DNA from: Marasmius tenuissimus
Taxonomy: Eukaryota > Basidiomycota > Agaricomycetes > Agaricales > Marasmiaceae
Length of the DNA: 64,000 bases
Direction of reading: 5' to 3'
Assembly (NCBI GenBank): GCA_029532415.1
Contig: JAQOTA010000058.1
Location: 124,001-188,000, forward strand
The position numbers and the translations under genes were made by a program. This document shows, one piece after another, positions 1 through 11,187 of the stretch. The notes beneath the pieces are model-generated. The model had not been told where the DNA came from and ran no database searches. It was given only the letters and a program-made list of their open reading frames with translations. Numbering within the stretch: the first letter of the stretch is position 1; every line of letters begins with the position of its first letter.

Positions 1-2
1 CC

Positions 3-686
3 GCGCCCGCAACTGGGAAGCTACACGTTGCGAAAATCGCGTCTTACAATGAACTTCATGCTCACCGCCATCGCCTTCCAAGTCATACAACTCAATCACG
101 CCGAGCAAGAATGTTCTCAGAAGGATGTAACATACAAGGTGAGAGCATCACGGGGAAATCGCCGAGCTGAGAAATACCAATGGGCTCTTTCTTACCAGCT
201 GTCGATCAGCGCGACGATCCTGAAGCGTTAACTCCTGGTGCCCATCGTCGAACCTCTTTGCCCTTTCTCAATCGACCTGTCTATCGAAACACGCTCTTTC
301 CCTCTCCTACGTCCTCAAGAATCACTGGTTCGAAGACTCCTCAACGGAAAACTAGGTCCTTTACTATCAGCAGTCTACCGGTCATTCTTGTGACTAAAGC
401 CCAAGATAAACAAGGCGTGACGTTGAGAACCACTCTCGAGGACACAAGCAACAGCGAGACTCAATCAGAAGCCACGGATGAAAGTGTTGACCCGTTGGAA
501 ACAGAGCTACCAGAATTTGATCCTGGGTTCAGTTTCGTGACGCGCAAGCTTTCCAAGTCCGAGGAAGTCCTTATAGCCCCGAAGGATGTACTTCTGGAGG
601 CCATTGAGGATGATATGGAGGCTAGAGACGTCAGAGTCGACAGGAGAGCATTTCCTGAGACGGCCGAGGTACTCTCGGGCTTGTGA
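3..686 (+). CDS. 3' end of an unknown, probably disordered protein (partial)
   Basis: The gene runs in from the left edge. Exon 1 is 3-138 in frame 3, the intron is 139-198 (GTGAGA...CAG) and the last exon is 199-686, ending in TGA. The join keeps the frame (phase 1) and removes an in-frame stop. The visible 207 residues or so are rich in Ser, Thr, Pro, Arg and Glu, with basic stretches followed by an acidic C-terminal region (residues such as TDESVDPLETELPEFDP). I see no catalytic motif, membrane segment or zinc ligand set, and I do not recognise the family. It reads like the low-complexity tail of a larger protein whose folded part lies outside the window. The coding call rests on the clean splice and the uninterrupted 488-nt last exon. 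Confidence 0.55.
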
Positions 687-1720
687 TCCCCCCTCTGTCC
701 AAAGGCCGGTGATTCGACGCGTAACTGATGCTCGAAGTTGATGGGTCTCTGGACTTAACCTGTTCTCTTGGGTATGATGGGACTTTGTGATATTGTACTG
801 TGCTGCATTATATGATTTGGGATATGTACGGACGTGTGTATGCCTCTGATTTGACCCCGATATTCACTCTAACCGGGAAACGGTAGCCTATGGTGCCACT
901 TCAAGAACTCCGTAGCCTTCTGCAGCTTCGAAAGATACAGCTGCAGGTAGGAGCTGGTAGGACGGCGCAGGCTGAGGTACGAGTCGGCCCGTACGCCCAC
1001 GCATATAGGCGCCGTCGCCGTCGGGCCTTATTCAGTGACAAAAACAACTTAGGGCCTGCCCTTTCGACAGCTTTACTGCAGCACTGTCACCACGATTTCA
1101 TCCAGCTTCGCAGTATTCACTCTCTTGAACCACTATGCCTGGACTATACCACGTCAGAACAGTAGGCTACTTGGTTCGAATTCAACGTTGCAACTCAAGC
1201 GTCGATTGAAATACACCTCTTCGATCTGTTCTGCTATGAAGCGCTGTCAAAAGCTGCAAATGAGCAACTCGATCACGACTAGTATCCTCGAAGCGTTAGT
1301 ACCTCCGTATCATGAATGTACTGATCGAAATCCAACCTACCCCCACCTAAATGTCTTCTTTGTAGTTCAATTCAACTTACACTACGACGCTACCACGTCA
1401 GCGCCATCGGGGCCGTTGCATGACCCCGAGCCTGACCTAGGGCCCGAGCTCGCTGATGTAGCCTGACCTGAGGCATGAGTGCTGGGAGCGCCTGCAACAC
1501 ATTTCGGAAGGCAAGATTTGCGCTGGCGGGTGGCGGGTGTGTCATATCCGAACGGTAAGTTTCGATCATACTTATCCTCTTTACTTCCTCAACGCCTTTG
1601 CTAGGTCGCGCCGATCGTAAACACCCGTTGTCATATCTGCCTATAGGTGCACTATTTGAACCTCTGGGCCTCACTTGGAATGACCCCATACTACCCTACC
1701 TTCGTCGTCAGCCAGCTATC
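687..1720. other. Intergenic region upstream of the PDR transporter
   Basis: This 1.0-kb stretch lies between the unknown gene and the transporter start. It contains short overlapping open frames (for example 890-1165 and 1125-1466) with no recognisable protein family, no coherent splicing between them and an Arg-run artefact near 1000-1025; I do not call them genes. It also holds one copy (777-874) of a diverged direct repeat found again after the transporter. The transporter promoter must lie in its right half. Confidence 0.5.
777..874 (+). repeat. Left copy of a diverged direct repeat flanking the ABC transporter
   Basis: The block beginning ATGGGACTTTGTGATATTGT and ending GATATTCACTCTAAC aligns over its whole length, with small indels, to 6951-7064 on the same strand. 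Shared stretches include ATGGGACTTTGT, ATGATT and ACGGACGTG. It lies downstream of the stop codon of the unknown gene, just as the right copy lies downstream of the transporter stop codon. Confidence 0.6.
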
Positions 1721-4700
1721 ATGACTGAACCAACTCAACTCACTCCCTCGTCAGAGGAACCATTCACTCATACTGATACCTCCGATTCGACCGTATACTC
1801 AGAGATAGGTGCAGAAGCTCAAGGACAAGTCCGTCAACTGGCTCGCACCGTCACTGGAATATCTGCGGCACATTCTCAGTACGACCCTCAGCAAGACTCA
1901 GGTCCTTTCTCCGGTGACGTAGACCCCGCCTTGGACCCTCGGTCCGGGCAGTTCGACTACCACCGCTGGATTCGATGGCTACTCGATATCAGCAAACGGC
2001 AGTTGGATCCGAACTCTACCAGGACTGCGGGGCTTAGCTTCACGAATCTGAACGTTCATGGATACGGGAAGCCCACCGACCACCAAAAGACGGTTGGAAA
2101 TGTTGTATTGGATGCTCCCGGAATGGTGCGGGGGATGTTTGGGTCGCAGGGTCAGCGAATCGATATCTTGAGGGACTTCAAGGGTGTTGTGAAAGATGGC
2201 GAGATGCTCGTAGTCCTTGGCCCCCCTGGAAGGTGAGTCTCATTTCAAAATATGTCGCGGGATTGCAATGACAAATGTCCAAATCTCAGTGGGTGCAGTA
2301 CGTTCCTGAAAACCATCTCTGGGGAGACGCATGGCTTCTACGTCGATGAAGGTGCGCAGGTGAATTACCAGGGTACGTAGGATGTCATTCATGACTTTTC
2401 TCGATGTCTCACGTCTTTTTCCCCGTAGGGATTCCATGGGAAATCATGCACAAAGACTTCCGGGGTGAGGTCGTCTACAACGCCGAGAACGACGTGCACT
2501 TCCCCAACTTGACCGTTGGTCAAACACTGTCCTTCGCAGCGAAGGCTCGTACCCCACGAACTCGACTTCCTGGTGTCACCCGTGAGCAATGGGCGGAACA
2601 TATGAAGGACGTTGTCATGACTGTCTTTGGTTTGAGCCACACGGAGAACACCAAGGTTGGAAATGACTTCGTTCGTGGTGTTAGTGGCGGAGAGAGAAAG
2701 AGGGTTAGCATCGCAGAGGTGGCGTTGACTGGAAGTCCTCTGCAGTGTTGGGACAACAGCACTCGTGGTCTCGACAGTGCGACGGCCTTGGAGTTTGTCA
2801 AGACAGTTCGCCTTGCCACCAAATACGTTGGCTCGACTGCCATCGTTGCGATTTATCAAGCAAGCCAAGATATCTATGATGTATGTCTTTCTCTATCTTC
2901 TTACATTTGTCTCTCTAAATAACTCTCCACAGGTCTTCGATAAAGTAACCATTTTGTATGAAGGCCGACAAATATACTTTGGTCGAGCAGATGCGGCCAA
3001 GAAGTTCTTCGTCGATTTGGGATTTGAATGTCCCGAACGACAAACCACCGCCGACTTCTTGACGGTATGTCCGAATTTTTTTCAGTCTTCTGCCCCTGCT
3101 CAACTCTCACATTACAGTCACTGACGAACCCTGCTGAACGCAAAGCCCGACCCGGCTACGAGTCGAGAGTGCCCCGCACGCCCGACGAGTTTGTTAAGGC
3201 GTGGCAGTGTAGCAATGATCATAAAGCGCTTTGCCAGGAGATCGAAGATTTCAACCAGCGCTATCCAGCCAGTGCAGAACGAGTTGACCAATTTCGCTTG
3301 GGCCGGAGATTAATGCAAAGCAAGGGACAGTAAGTCGTGATGCCATTCAGATACGACCCACATCTCTAACCACTTTGTCAGGCGTCCCGAATCGCCTTAC
3401 ACCATTTCCGTCCCCATGCAGGTCAAACTGTGTCTCTGTCGTGCCTTCCAACGTTTGCGCGGCGATATGTCCATGGCCTTGACTTCGATTTTTGGGAATT
3501 TCATAATGGCCCTCATCGTCTCCAGTATCTTCTACAATATGCCGGTTGATACGAGCAGTTTCTATGGCCGCTCAGCACTCCTGTTTTATGCCGTCTTGAT
3601 AAATGCCTTCGCAAGCATGTTGGAGGTGAGCACCCTCCTTCCACTATGGCTCACTATTAACAGACCAAAATAGATATTTGCCCTATATGAACAACGCCCC
3701 ATCGTGGAGAAACACAGTCGCATGGCTCTCTACCACCCTTTCTCCGAGGCGATGGCTTCCATGATATCCGACCTTCCCGTCAAGATCACCACTGCCATCA
3801 CTATGAACCTCGTCCTTTACTTCATGACCAACTTGAGGCGGACGGCTGGGGCATTCTTCATTTATCTTCTATTCTCCTTCTCATGCACATTATGCATGTC
3901 CATGATCTTTCGGACCATCGGTGCCTCTGCCAAAACGCTCTCCGCCTCCATGACCCCGGCTGCGCTTATGATGCTCGCCCTCGTCTGTTACACGGGGTTC
4001 GTGATCCCCATTCGCGACATGCATCCGTGGTTCAGATGGATCAATCACATCGACCCTATCGCCTACGTCTTCGAGAGTATGATGTTGAACGAGTTTCACG
4101 GCATCGAATACCCTTGCGTGGCTTACATCCCCGCTGGTCCTGGATACGAGAATGTTGGCGGCACCGAGAGAATATGTTCGGTCACCGGTTCTGAACCTGG
4201 GCGAGCGTTTGTTCAAGGCTCAAGGTTCCTCAGCGAATCTTTCCGGTATGTGAAATCTCACATGTGGAGGTAAGGTCTTTGTTTCTATGCCTATGAATGC
4301 AAGCCATGCTAAAAACACGGCTCAGAAATTATGGGATTCTTATCGTGTTTATTATCTTCTTCATGATTACCTACCTCGCTGCGACCGAGTTCAACGAAGC
4401 TGCGAAGTCGAAAGGAGAGGTACTCGTCTTCCGGAGGGGCCACGTTCCTCTGTCGAACAGGAAGACGGACGACGAGGAAACCACTATCATCACCGCTCAG
4501 GAGAAGAGAGTGGTAGAGATGGACAGTGGTGACGGAGCTGGAATTATTCAGAAGCAGACATCAATCTTCCATTGGGAGGATGTTTCTTACGACATCAAAA
4601 TCAAGGGGCAACCACGGAGGATCCTTGATAATGTCGACGGGTGGGTTGAGCCTGGAAAGTTGACCGCGTTGATGGTACGCCAGACTTCGTCGTCTTCTGT

Positions 4701-6726
4701 GTTGCTTTGTTTTGATATGTTCACTCCTCGATAGGGCGCTTCAGGTGCCGGAAAGACAACTTTACTGGACACCCTTGCCAGTCGTGTTACTACGGGCGTC
4801 GTCACCGGCAGTATGTTCGTTGATGGCAAGTCTAGAGACGAGTCTTTCCAGCGGCAGACAGGATACGTCCAACAGCAGGATCTTCATCTGGAAACTTCAA
4901 CAGTACGCGAGGCGCTAATATTCAGTGCACGCTTGCGGCAACCACACGATGTTCCCGACAAGGAGAAGACCGAGTATGTTGACGAGGTCATTCGTCTGCT
5001 CGGTATGGAGAAATATGCAGATGCGGTAGTCGGTGTTCCGGGTGAAGGTACGAAGGCCCATGGTTGCCTTTTTGAAATAGTCTCTTAACTCCATTCCACA
5101 TAGGTCTCAACGTAGAGCAGCGCAAGCGTCTCACTATTGGTGTTGAGCTCGCCGCGAAGCCAGCCCTACTTCTTTTCCTCGACGAGCCCACTTCCGGCTT
5201 GGACAGTCAGACTGCCTGGTCTATCTGTACCCTCCTCCGCCGACTCGCAGACAATGGGCAAGCTATCCTCTGCACTATCCATCAGCCATCTGCTCTTCTC
5301 TTCCAGGAGTTCGACCGCCTGCTGTTCCTCGCTCGAGGTGGACGGACCGTGTATTTCGGCGATATTGGGAGGAACTCTCGAACCCTGATTGACTACTTTG
5401 AAGGACAAGGCGCCGACCCCTGCCCTTCGGAAGCCAACCCAGCAGAATGGATGCTTCATGTTATCGGAGCTGCTCCCGGCGCTACAGCCAAACGTGACTA
5501 TGCCGAGGCTTGGAGGCAGAGTCCGGAGTACACGGCGGTGAAGAAGGAACTGGCGTCCAAGAAGGAAACCTTGAGTGTCAAGCCTGCAGATCCGGCAGCG
5601 GCTCAGGCCTCGCACCGCGAATTTGCTGCACCATTCTCCGTCCAGCTTTATTACTGCTGGCGACGAGTTCTTGAACAATACTGGCGCACCCCTTCCTACA
5701 TCTACTCGAAACTACTTATGTGTATCCTTTCGGTATGTCTTTTTTTGTTCTTCATTTCACAGTTGCCGGCGATCTAAAGACGATTCAGTCTCTTTTTCTA
5801 GGATTCTCCTTCTGGAAGGCGGGCAACACCAAACAGGGTCTCCAGAACCAGATGTATTCCATCTTCATGCTGATGACCATCTTCGGAACCCTCGTCAACC
5901 AGATCATGCCCAACTTCGTCATTCAGCGTGCTCTCTACGAAGTTCGCGAACGCCCGTCAAAGGCCTACTCCTGGAAAGCATTTATGCTGGCTAATCAGAT
6001 CGCCGAGTTGATGTGGAACGCTCTTGCGAGCGCTCTCGTCTTCTTCTGTTGGTATTATCCCGTTGGTCTTTACCGGAACGCGGAGCCTACCGATGCAGTC
6101 ACTGAACGTGGGGGATTGATGTGGTTGTTCCTCCTTACCTTCCTCCTTTTCACCTCGACATTCACCCATATGGTCATCGCTGGAATTCCTACCTCCGAAA
6201 CTGCGGGCAACATCGCCGAACTCTTGTTCCTGTTCATTTTGTTGTTTTGCGGGTGAGTTTACCCGGAGACTTCGTCGTGTCATACGAGCTGAATGACTCT
6301 TGCTATAGCGTTTTAGTCTCACCAGACAACTTCCCTGGGTTCTGGATATTCATGTATCGTGTCTCGCCGTTCACGTACCTTATCGACGGGATGTTGGCCA
6401 CAGCATTGGCCAACGCCAGAGGCTACTGCTCGGACATCGAAGTCTCCGTAGTCAACCCCCCTGCGGGTCAGACTTGTGGGCAGTACTTCTCCACCTACCA
6501 GTCCCTCGTTGGTGGTAGTGTGCAAAATCCGGATGCAACTTCCAATTGCCAGTACTGCTCAATTGACGACACAAACACCTGGCTCGCTAGAATACCTTCC
6601 CGTTACGATCTGAGGTGGCGAAACTTTGGCTTGATGTGGGCGTATATTGTTTTCAATTTCGTCGCGGCGTTGTTTTTCTATTGGCTTGCGCGTGTTCCGA
6701 AGAAGTCCAAGGCGAGGAGCGTTTGA
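1721..6726 (+). CDS. PDR-type (ABCG) full-size ABC multidrug transporter
   Basis: Twelve exons join to 4404 nt (1467 residues), the usual length of fungal PDR pumps: 1721-2232, 2290-2372, 2429-2880, 2933-3064, 3118-3329, 3382-3625, 3674-4269, 4326-4674, 4735-5047, 5104-5732, 5789-6252 and 6309-6726. The order is NBD1-TMD1-NBD2-TMD2. NBD1 has the PDR-type degenerate Walker [14 protein letters not shown] (Cys for Lys), the signature [10 protein letters not shown] and a Walker B-like [12 protein letters not shown]2 has a canonical Walker [10 protein letters not shown], a degenerate signature LNVEQRKRL and Walker [13 protein letters not shown]. Each half ends in about six hydrophobic segments. 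Such proteins export hydrophobic compounds, including azoles and terpenoids, across the plasma membrane. Start choice: 1721 begins an acidic N-terminus typical of the family; an upstream in-frame Met at 1598 is less likely. It lies 9 kb from the terpene cluster, so a role in product export is conjecture. Confidence 0.93.
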
Positions 6727-6950
6727 AGTTTGAACAAGTCGGAAAGAGTTGTATTGCAGTCGCTACAGGTTATTATAGTTGTACTATGTATGATAATCCA
6801 TGTTCATATAAACTCTCCGTGATCCTCCCCGCGTTTATGCAAAGCTACTTCCTCGATGACTTCCGAAATTGCCACCGAGAGTTTCCGTTTTCGGGCATGC
6901 CAGTTCCATCTCATCCTGGGACCTGCCGGATTTCTCGTTCTTTGTGTACA

Positions 6951-7064
6951 ATGGGACTTTGTTATACTGTAATACCGCACTACATGATTCAGGATTATGT
7001 ATACGGACGTGGACATGTCACCATACAAACAGACTTGACAGACGACCTGATATTCAATCTGACG
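6951..7064 (+). repeat. Right copy of the direct repeat flanking the ABC transporter
   Basis: This block begins ATGGGACTTTGTTATACTGT and ends GATATTCAATCTGAC. It matches 777-874 in the same orientation with scattered substitutions and a roughly 15-bp insertion. It occupies the 3' flank of the transporter and ends only about 40 bp before the start of the NUDIX gene, so it also overlaps that gene's promoter. Confidence 0.6.
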
Positions 7065-7102
7065 GTGACCAAGTACCATACGCGCCGGTGGCGGCAACTC
7101 CC

Positions 7103-8280
7103 ATGATTCTTAGACCACTGCTCACAAGACCGCTACATCCCTTGCCCTTGCGGCAATTTGTCTCTTCATCATTCACCACCATCTCAGCACGCAATATCAG
7201 CCTAAAAGCAATGAGCCAAACCCCGAAGATCGTGTCCTCAACTGAATTATCACCTCAAGACGCCAAGTTAGTCTTATTACCCACTCTGCGAGGGCGCTGA
7301 ATCGATTCCACGGACTGCCCAGATGGATTACGCTGAAGAAGCTCAAGTATACAGACGCGGAAGGTAACGAACGCTTCTGGGAGTGCGCAGAACGGAAAAC
7401 TAGGAAGTCTACGGGAATTGACGGTACGTACGTTCGAGATCCGTAAATAGTTCATCTCACCTCTCTTTTCTCTTCCTCCCTCCAGCTGTCGCCATCTTCG
7501 CAGTAATCCGATCCAAGACGAATGCATTCCCTCCTTCAACCGTTGTGGTAGAACAATACAGACCGCCCATTGGCAAGTACATCATCGGTCAGTTTCGTCC
7601 TCAGGTTGATGTCCCTGGGTGCTGATTCTCTCAAGCAGAACTCCCTGCAGGTTGATTAACTCGCGGAATGATAACGTTTTAAGGCTCTAATGGATGTGAT
7701 GCTACAGGTCTGATCGATGAAGGAGAGAGCCCGGAGAGTACTGCCATAAGAGAACTGGAGGAGGAGACTGTACGTGATACCAATGATCACCTTCAAGTTC
7801 CTGGCATTCCTTCAAAGTTTCAGACACTAATGTCGTTCTACAGGGTCTCAAAGCCGACTCAGTGGTAGAATCCTCGCCCGTAGTCGTGTCTGATCCTGGT
7901 AGGGTTGTGTTTCGTTCATCGGTCTTCTTAACTGAGTCGCGTTGCAGGAATGACGAACGCCAACATGAAACTGGTTGTGCTGAACGTTACTCTAGAGGAC
8001 AAGCTAGAGCTACCGGAACAGAAGTTGGAACAGGGAGAGTTCATCGTCAGGAAAGTGGTGGAACTGAACAAGCTTTACGATGAGTTGAAAGGCAAGTCCT
8101 GAATGATGTCCCTGGCCCATACGTCTGTTCTAACCAATACATTCACAGAGTACGACAAGAAGGTATTAAAATTGCGTCTCTTGTACAGCGTTGACGCTGA
8201 CGATCGACTAGGGCTTCGTGCTGGACGCTCGTCTACAGCATTTTGCTGCAGGTTTCGCGTTAGGACAACGAGGAGTCTAG
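7103..8280 (+). CDS. NUDIX hydrolase, ADP-ribose pyrophosphatase type
   Basis: Nine exons give 723 nt (240 residues): 7103-7266, 7323-7423, 7486-7587, 7639-7650, 7708-7769, 7844-7898, 7948-8091, 8149-8162 and 8212-8280. The NUDIX box is intact: G-x5-E-x7-REL-EEE-TG-L, within GLIDEGESPESTAIREL followed by EEETGL. Upstream motifs DAKWITLKK and EQYRPPIGKYIIELPAGL match the YSA1/NUDT5 group, which hydrolyses ADP-ribose to AMP and ribose 5-phosphate. Starting at 7103 gives a basic, Ser-rich N-terminus that could target mitochondria; starting at the in-frame Met at 7211 gives a 204-residue cytosolic form. Exon 4 is only 12 nt and encodes the start of the ELPAG motif. The intron at 8092 uses a GC donor (AAAG|GCAAGT). 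The tail-to-tail neighbour ends at 8364. Confidence 0.9.
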
Positions 8281-8363
8281 TCCGTAGAAAGAAATTGACC
8301 AACATGATGTATATTAGTATTACAACTTCAGAGTTCCGTTACCGAGGGTGAAAGAGACGCGTC

Positions 8364-9223
8364 CTATGCCTTGGCTTCATTCCCAGCTTCCGTTGCCTGG
8401 CTTGCTGGTGCTGTTGTCGCTGTTGTCTCTGTAGCAGCAGCATCGCTAGGTTTGCTAGCGTCTGAATCCCGTTTGCGTCCAGTTCCACGGCCACCACCTC
8501 CGCCACCACGTCCTCGTCCTCCACCGCGACCGCCTCGTGACCATCCCCCAGATTCACGTTGAGGTGACTGAGACTCTTCAGCATCTGGACCATCCGTTTT
8601 CTTTCCCTTCCAATCACCACTTGGTTTACCCGAATCCCATTCTCTGCTCTGTACTTTGTCCATCTTTCTTTTCGCGTTCTGTTCTCGCGCTTTATCGACA
8701 CTCTCCTGCACTTTGCGAGTCTTCGCCTGCTTTACTTTCTCTTCTTGCTGTGTTTTCCGGAAAGCATCTTCATCAGCTTGGACATCCTGTTGTGTATTGA
8801 ATGTGAGTTCGAGATCCTACCGAGTAAAATCCAGGTTATTTTCGTACCAGTCTCCGTTGCTTGATCTTTTCGTTCTGCTGTCTTATACGTTCCATCCGTT
8901 CTGCTAGTTCTTCCTCAGTCAGTTTATCCTAGAACGAACAAGGTCAGTCGCGATGACTTGGCACGTAGAACAGACAATCTCACCCGTTGAGTTCCCCCAG
9001 TCTTGAACCTATCTGGATTAACATATGGCTTCTTCTTTGACTCTTTCCCGCCAGGAGACACGGGTGTTTCAGGCTCCTCAGCGCTTTCAGTCGTAGTTGC
9101 TGTGGGGGTCGCCTCGGCGGTAGCTTCCTTCTTCTCTGTCGTCTCTGCTGCTGCTGTCTCGTCCTTTATTGAGAGGTTGTTGAACTCAAGACCGAGTGAG
9201 TTGCCTTCTGATGTGTTGGCCAT
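8364..9223 (-). CDS. RGG-box, coiled-coil-like putative RNA-binding protein
   Basis: Three exons (8984-9223, 8848-8928, 8364-8786) give 247 residues. The N-terminal 50 residues are acidic and Ala/Thr-rich. A conserved-looking middle follows, with KKPYVNPDRFKTGGTQR, DKLTEEELAERMERIRQQ and a charged helical stretch, predicted helical to about residue 165. The C-terminal part is RGG-rich (SRGGRGGGRGRGGGG) and ends in an Ala/Thr tail. RGG boxes commonly bind RNA and are methylated on arginine; that is family knowledge, not shown here. I do not recognise a named orthologue. It is likely a small nuclear or cytoplasmic mRNA-associated protein. Confidence 0.75.
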
Positions 9224-11187
9224 CGTGAGGAAAGGAACGATCGCAGCAAGCGTTTAGAACACGATGATGGCAGTGGTGCGAATAGGAACGACTGCGAGGG
9301 CGCCTAGTATCCCCGCCTTGTTACCTGTTTAGCGCCCGTAAGCCGAATTCAATAACCGCCACATTCACTCACTCAGGTGTCGACCCTGGGTCTCTCCAGG
9401 TCTTTCCCTCCGTGTTGCTGTGTCTCCATCTTCTTTCATACTGTCAGACTCGAATGGAATGGAATGGTTATGTCTCTAATTCCAACTCTCCTAGCTTCGA
9501 GTCAGGCAAACCTTCGATAGCTTCTTCCTCAAGCAGTCGAATGGATTTCAATGGAAACGGCGATGGATTTATCCAAGAACGTCAGATGTCTGCGAGCAAC
9601 TCTTACGACTCACCCGGCGGTCATTTGAGTATCATTGTCTGTCACGGTCGATTCAAAGGACAAGTCCAAGTCACAGAGACCCCAGATAGTGTCGAAGGAC
9701 TCCGAGCAAGTTGTGCGTACGAAGGGGAGGATCCATGTCGCATTCCGACTTGCACACACAGCTGGGGCAAAAACCTATTTTGATGTGGAATATGGAGCAG
9801 AAATATGACGCCTTACCTTTCCGGTGAGTATTTTTGGGCCAAATATGCGGAATTCAATTCAGTTTCGACTATTTCCAGTCCAAATATGTGTTGAACTGTG
9901 AGGCGTCATATTTTTCTGGCATATCTTCATGCAAAAATAATGTTCACGCCCAGCTGTGACAGGTAACTTTCTCAGGCGGAGGATAGCATGCTCAATGGAC
10001 ATGGGAAACTTGGAAGGAGTGAAACCAATGGAGCTACATCTTTCGCAATCCGTACTTTGGAGACCACTAGGAACGATTTACTTGAGCTATGTAGAGTACC
10101 TGGGTCTATGTACAAAGCAATGGAGTGGTTCGGTACCTCAGGCAGCTCACAAGTTCAAGTTGCAACGAACCAGCCTGCCCTGGAGAATCATCGGCCGGGT
10201 TGTTCGCGCCAAACCCAGACAAGTCGGCGGCCAAAAAGTGCCTAGCTGTTTACAGATATCTTGGAAAAATTGATGGCCCTGGCCCCTGATAGCAAGTGAG
10301 TACAAGCACCGTTTGGCGTTCTGGCTTTCTAAGTGAGTACCACCGCAACGTTCTTGTGGCACCGCGCCGGGTAGGCACTGGATATGATATACTTGGACGA
10401 TCTGAGTCTAGAAAAGGCCTAGCGTTGTGGGACCCCCCCGGGCGGTTGCATACAGACTATGACCGGTGTATCTAACGGGACTTTTATGACCCAAGTAGGT
10501 TCTGTACGGTGGAACATCCAGATCTCCGTATATCGTTGTACGTAGCCTGTGGTCAGAACACATTCCGCGTATTCCCTATCATGACGGCGTGGGAACCGCC
10601 TTGATCACAAGGTGATGCGCTCAAAATCGGTCAACCACGGCATCGCGCGAAAGGTTTCAAGTTGCGAGAACTCGCACGGCGGAAAACTCACAGTGGCCGC
10701 CGTCGAGAGTCCTATTGAGATTTTTGACTACCACGTTATGTAGACGACAAGGAAAGTACAAGACTCCGTGGGAGCGATAGTGAATAAGACGGGACGCCTG
10801 AAGAATCTGAGAATTAACCGAGTCCGAGTAGGGGCCACTGTAGATTTAGTGCCAAGCAGAGGACTGACTCCGTCGAGCTCAGTCAAGGGTGCGAAAGGAG
10901 GAGCCCAAAGAGCTTAGACTCCGGAGTCCCAGCTTGAGGGTTTGTGCTACACGTACGACAGAGTCGCCGTTGTAACGATAGGATCGATCGATGTGCTCTC
11001 CAATGGCGGAACACAACCTAACATCTTTATATACCTTCAGTGTTCCAGCGACAATCGGCGGTACCATTGAGGGTATCGTGAATAGAGATAGATACTGTAC
11101 AACGTCACTGGCTCGTCCAACGAACGCAACATATGGTATGAATACCGTGAACCCTCGTTACCAGAGCACAGGAATTACCGGCGGCCG
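9224..11187. other. Gene-poor region with a MITE-like element
   Basis: Two kilobases without a convincing gene. A 123-residue open frame at 9412-9783 is Ser-rich and ends inside the left arm of the inverted-repeat element at 9757-9958, so it may be the remnant of a gene cut by that insertion. Open frames at 9956-10273 overlap each other in two frames and match nothing I know. From 10280 to 11187 I see nothing beyond the 3' flank of the membrane-protein gene. Confidence 0.5.
9757..9958. mobile_element. MITE-like inverted-repeat element, 202 bp
   Basis: The ends are a perfect 10-bp inverted pair, CACAGCTGGG at 9757 and CCCAGCTGTG ending at 9958. The inverted similarity continues imperfectly inward, with a perfect 13-bp inner block AAATATGACGCCT (from 9801) and its complement near 9900-9914. 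The arms are at least 60 bp, so most of the element could fold back on itself. A direct ACA flanks both ends and could be a 3-bp target duplication, although the CA-rich left flank makes the exact boundary uncertain. No coding capacity is present, as expected for a non-autonomous element. Confidence 0.6.

Noticed and set aside
890..1466. Plus-strand open frames 890-1165 and 1125-1466
   Set aside because: They overlap in different frames, show no motif and cannot be spliced into one product.
9956..10362. Open frames right of the MITE-like element
   Set aside because: Two frames overlap on the plus strand and one on the minus strand with no recognisable composition; likely chance.
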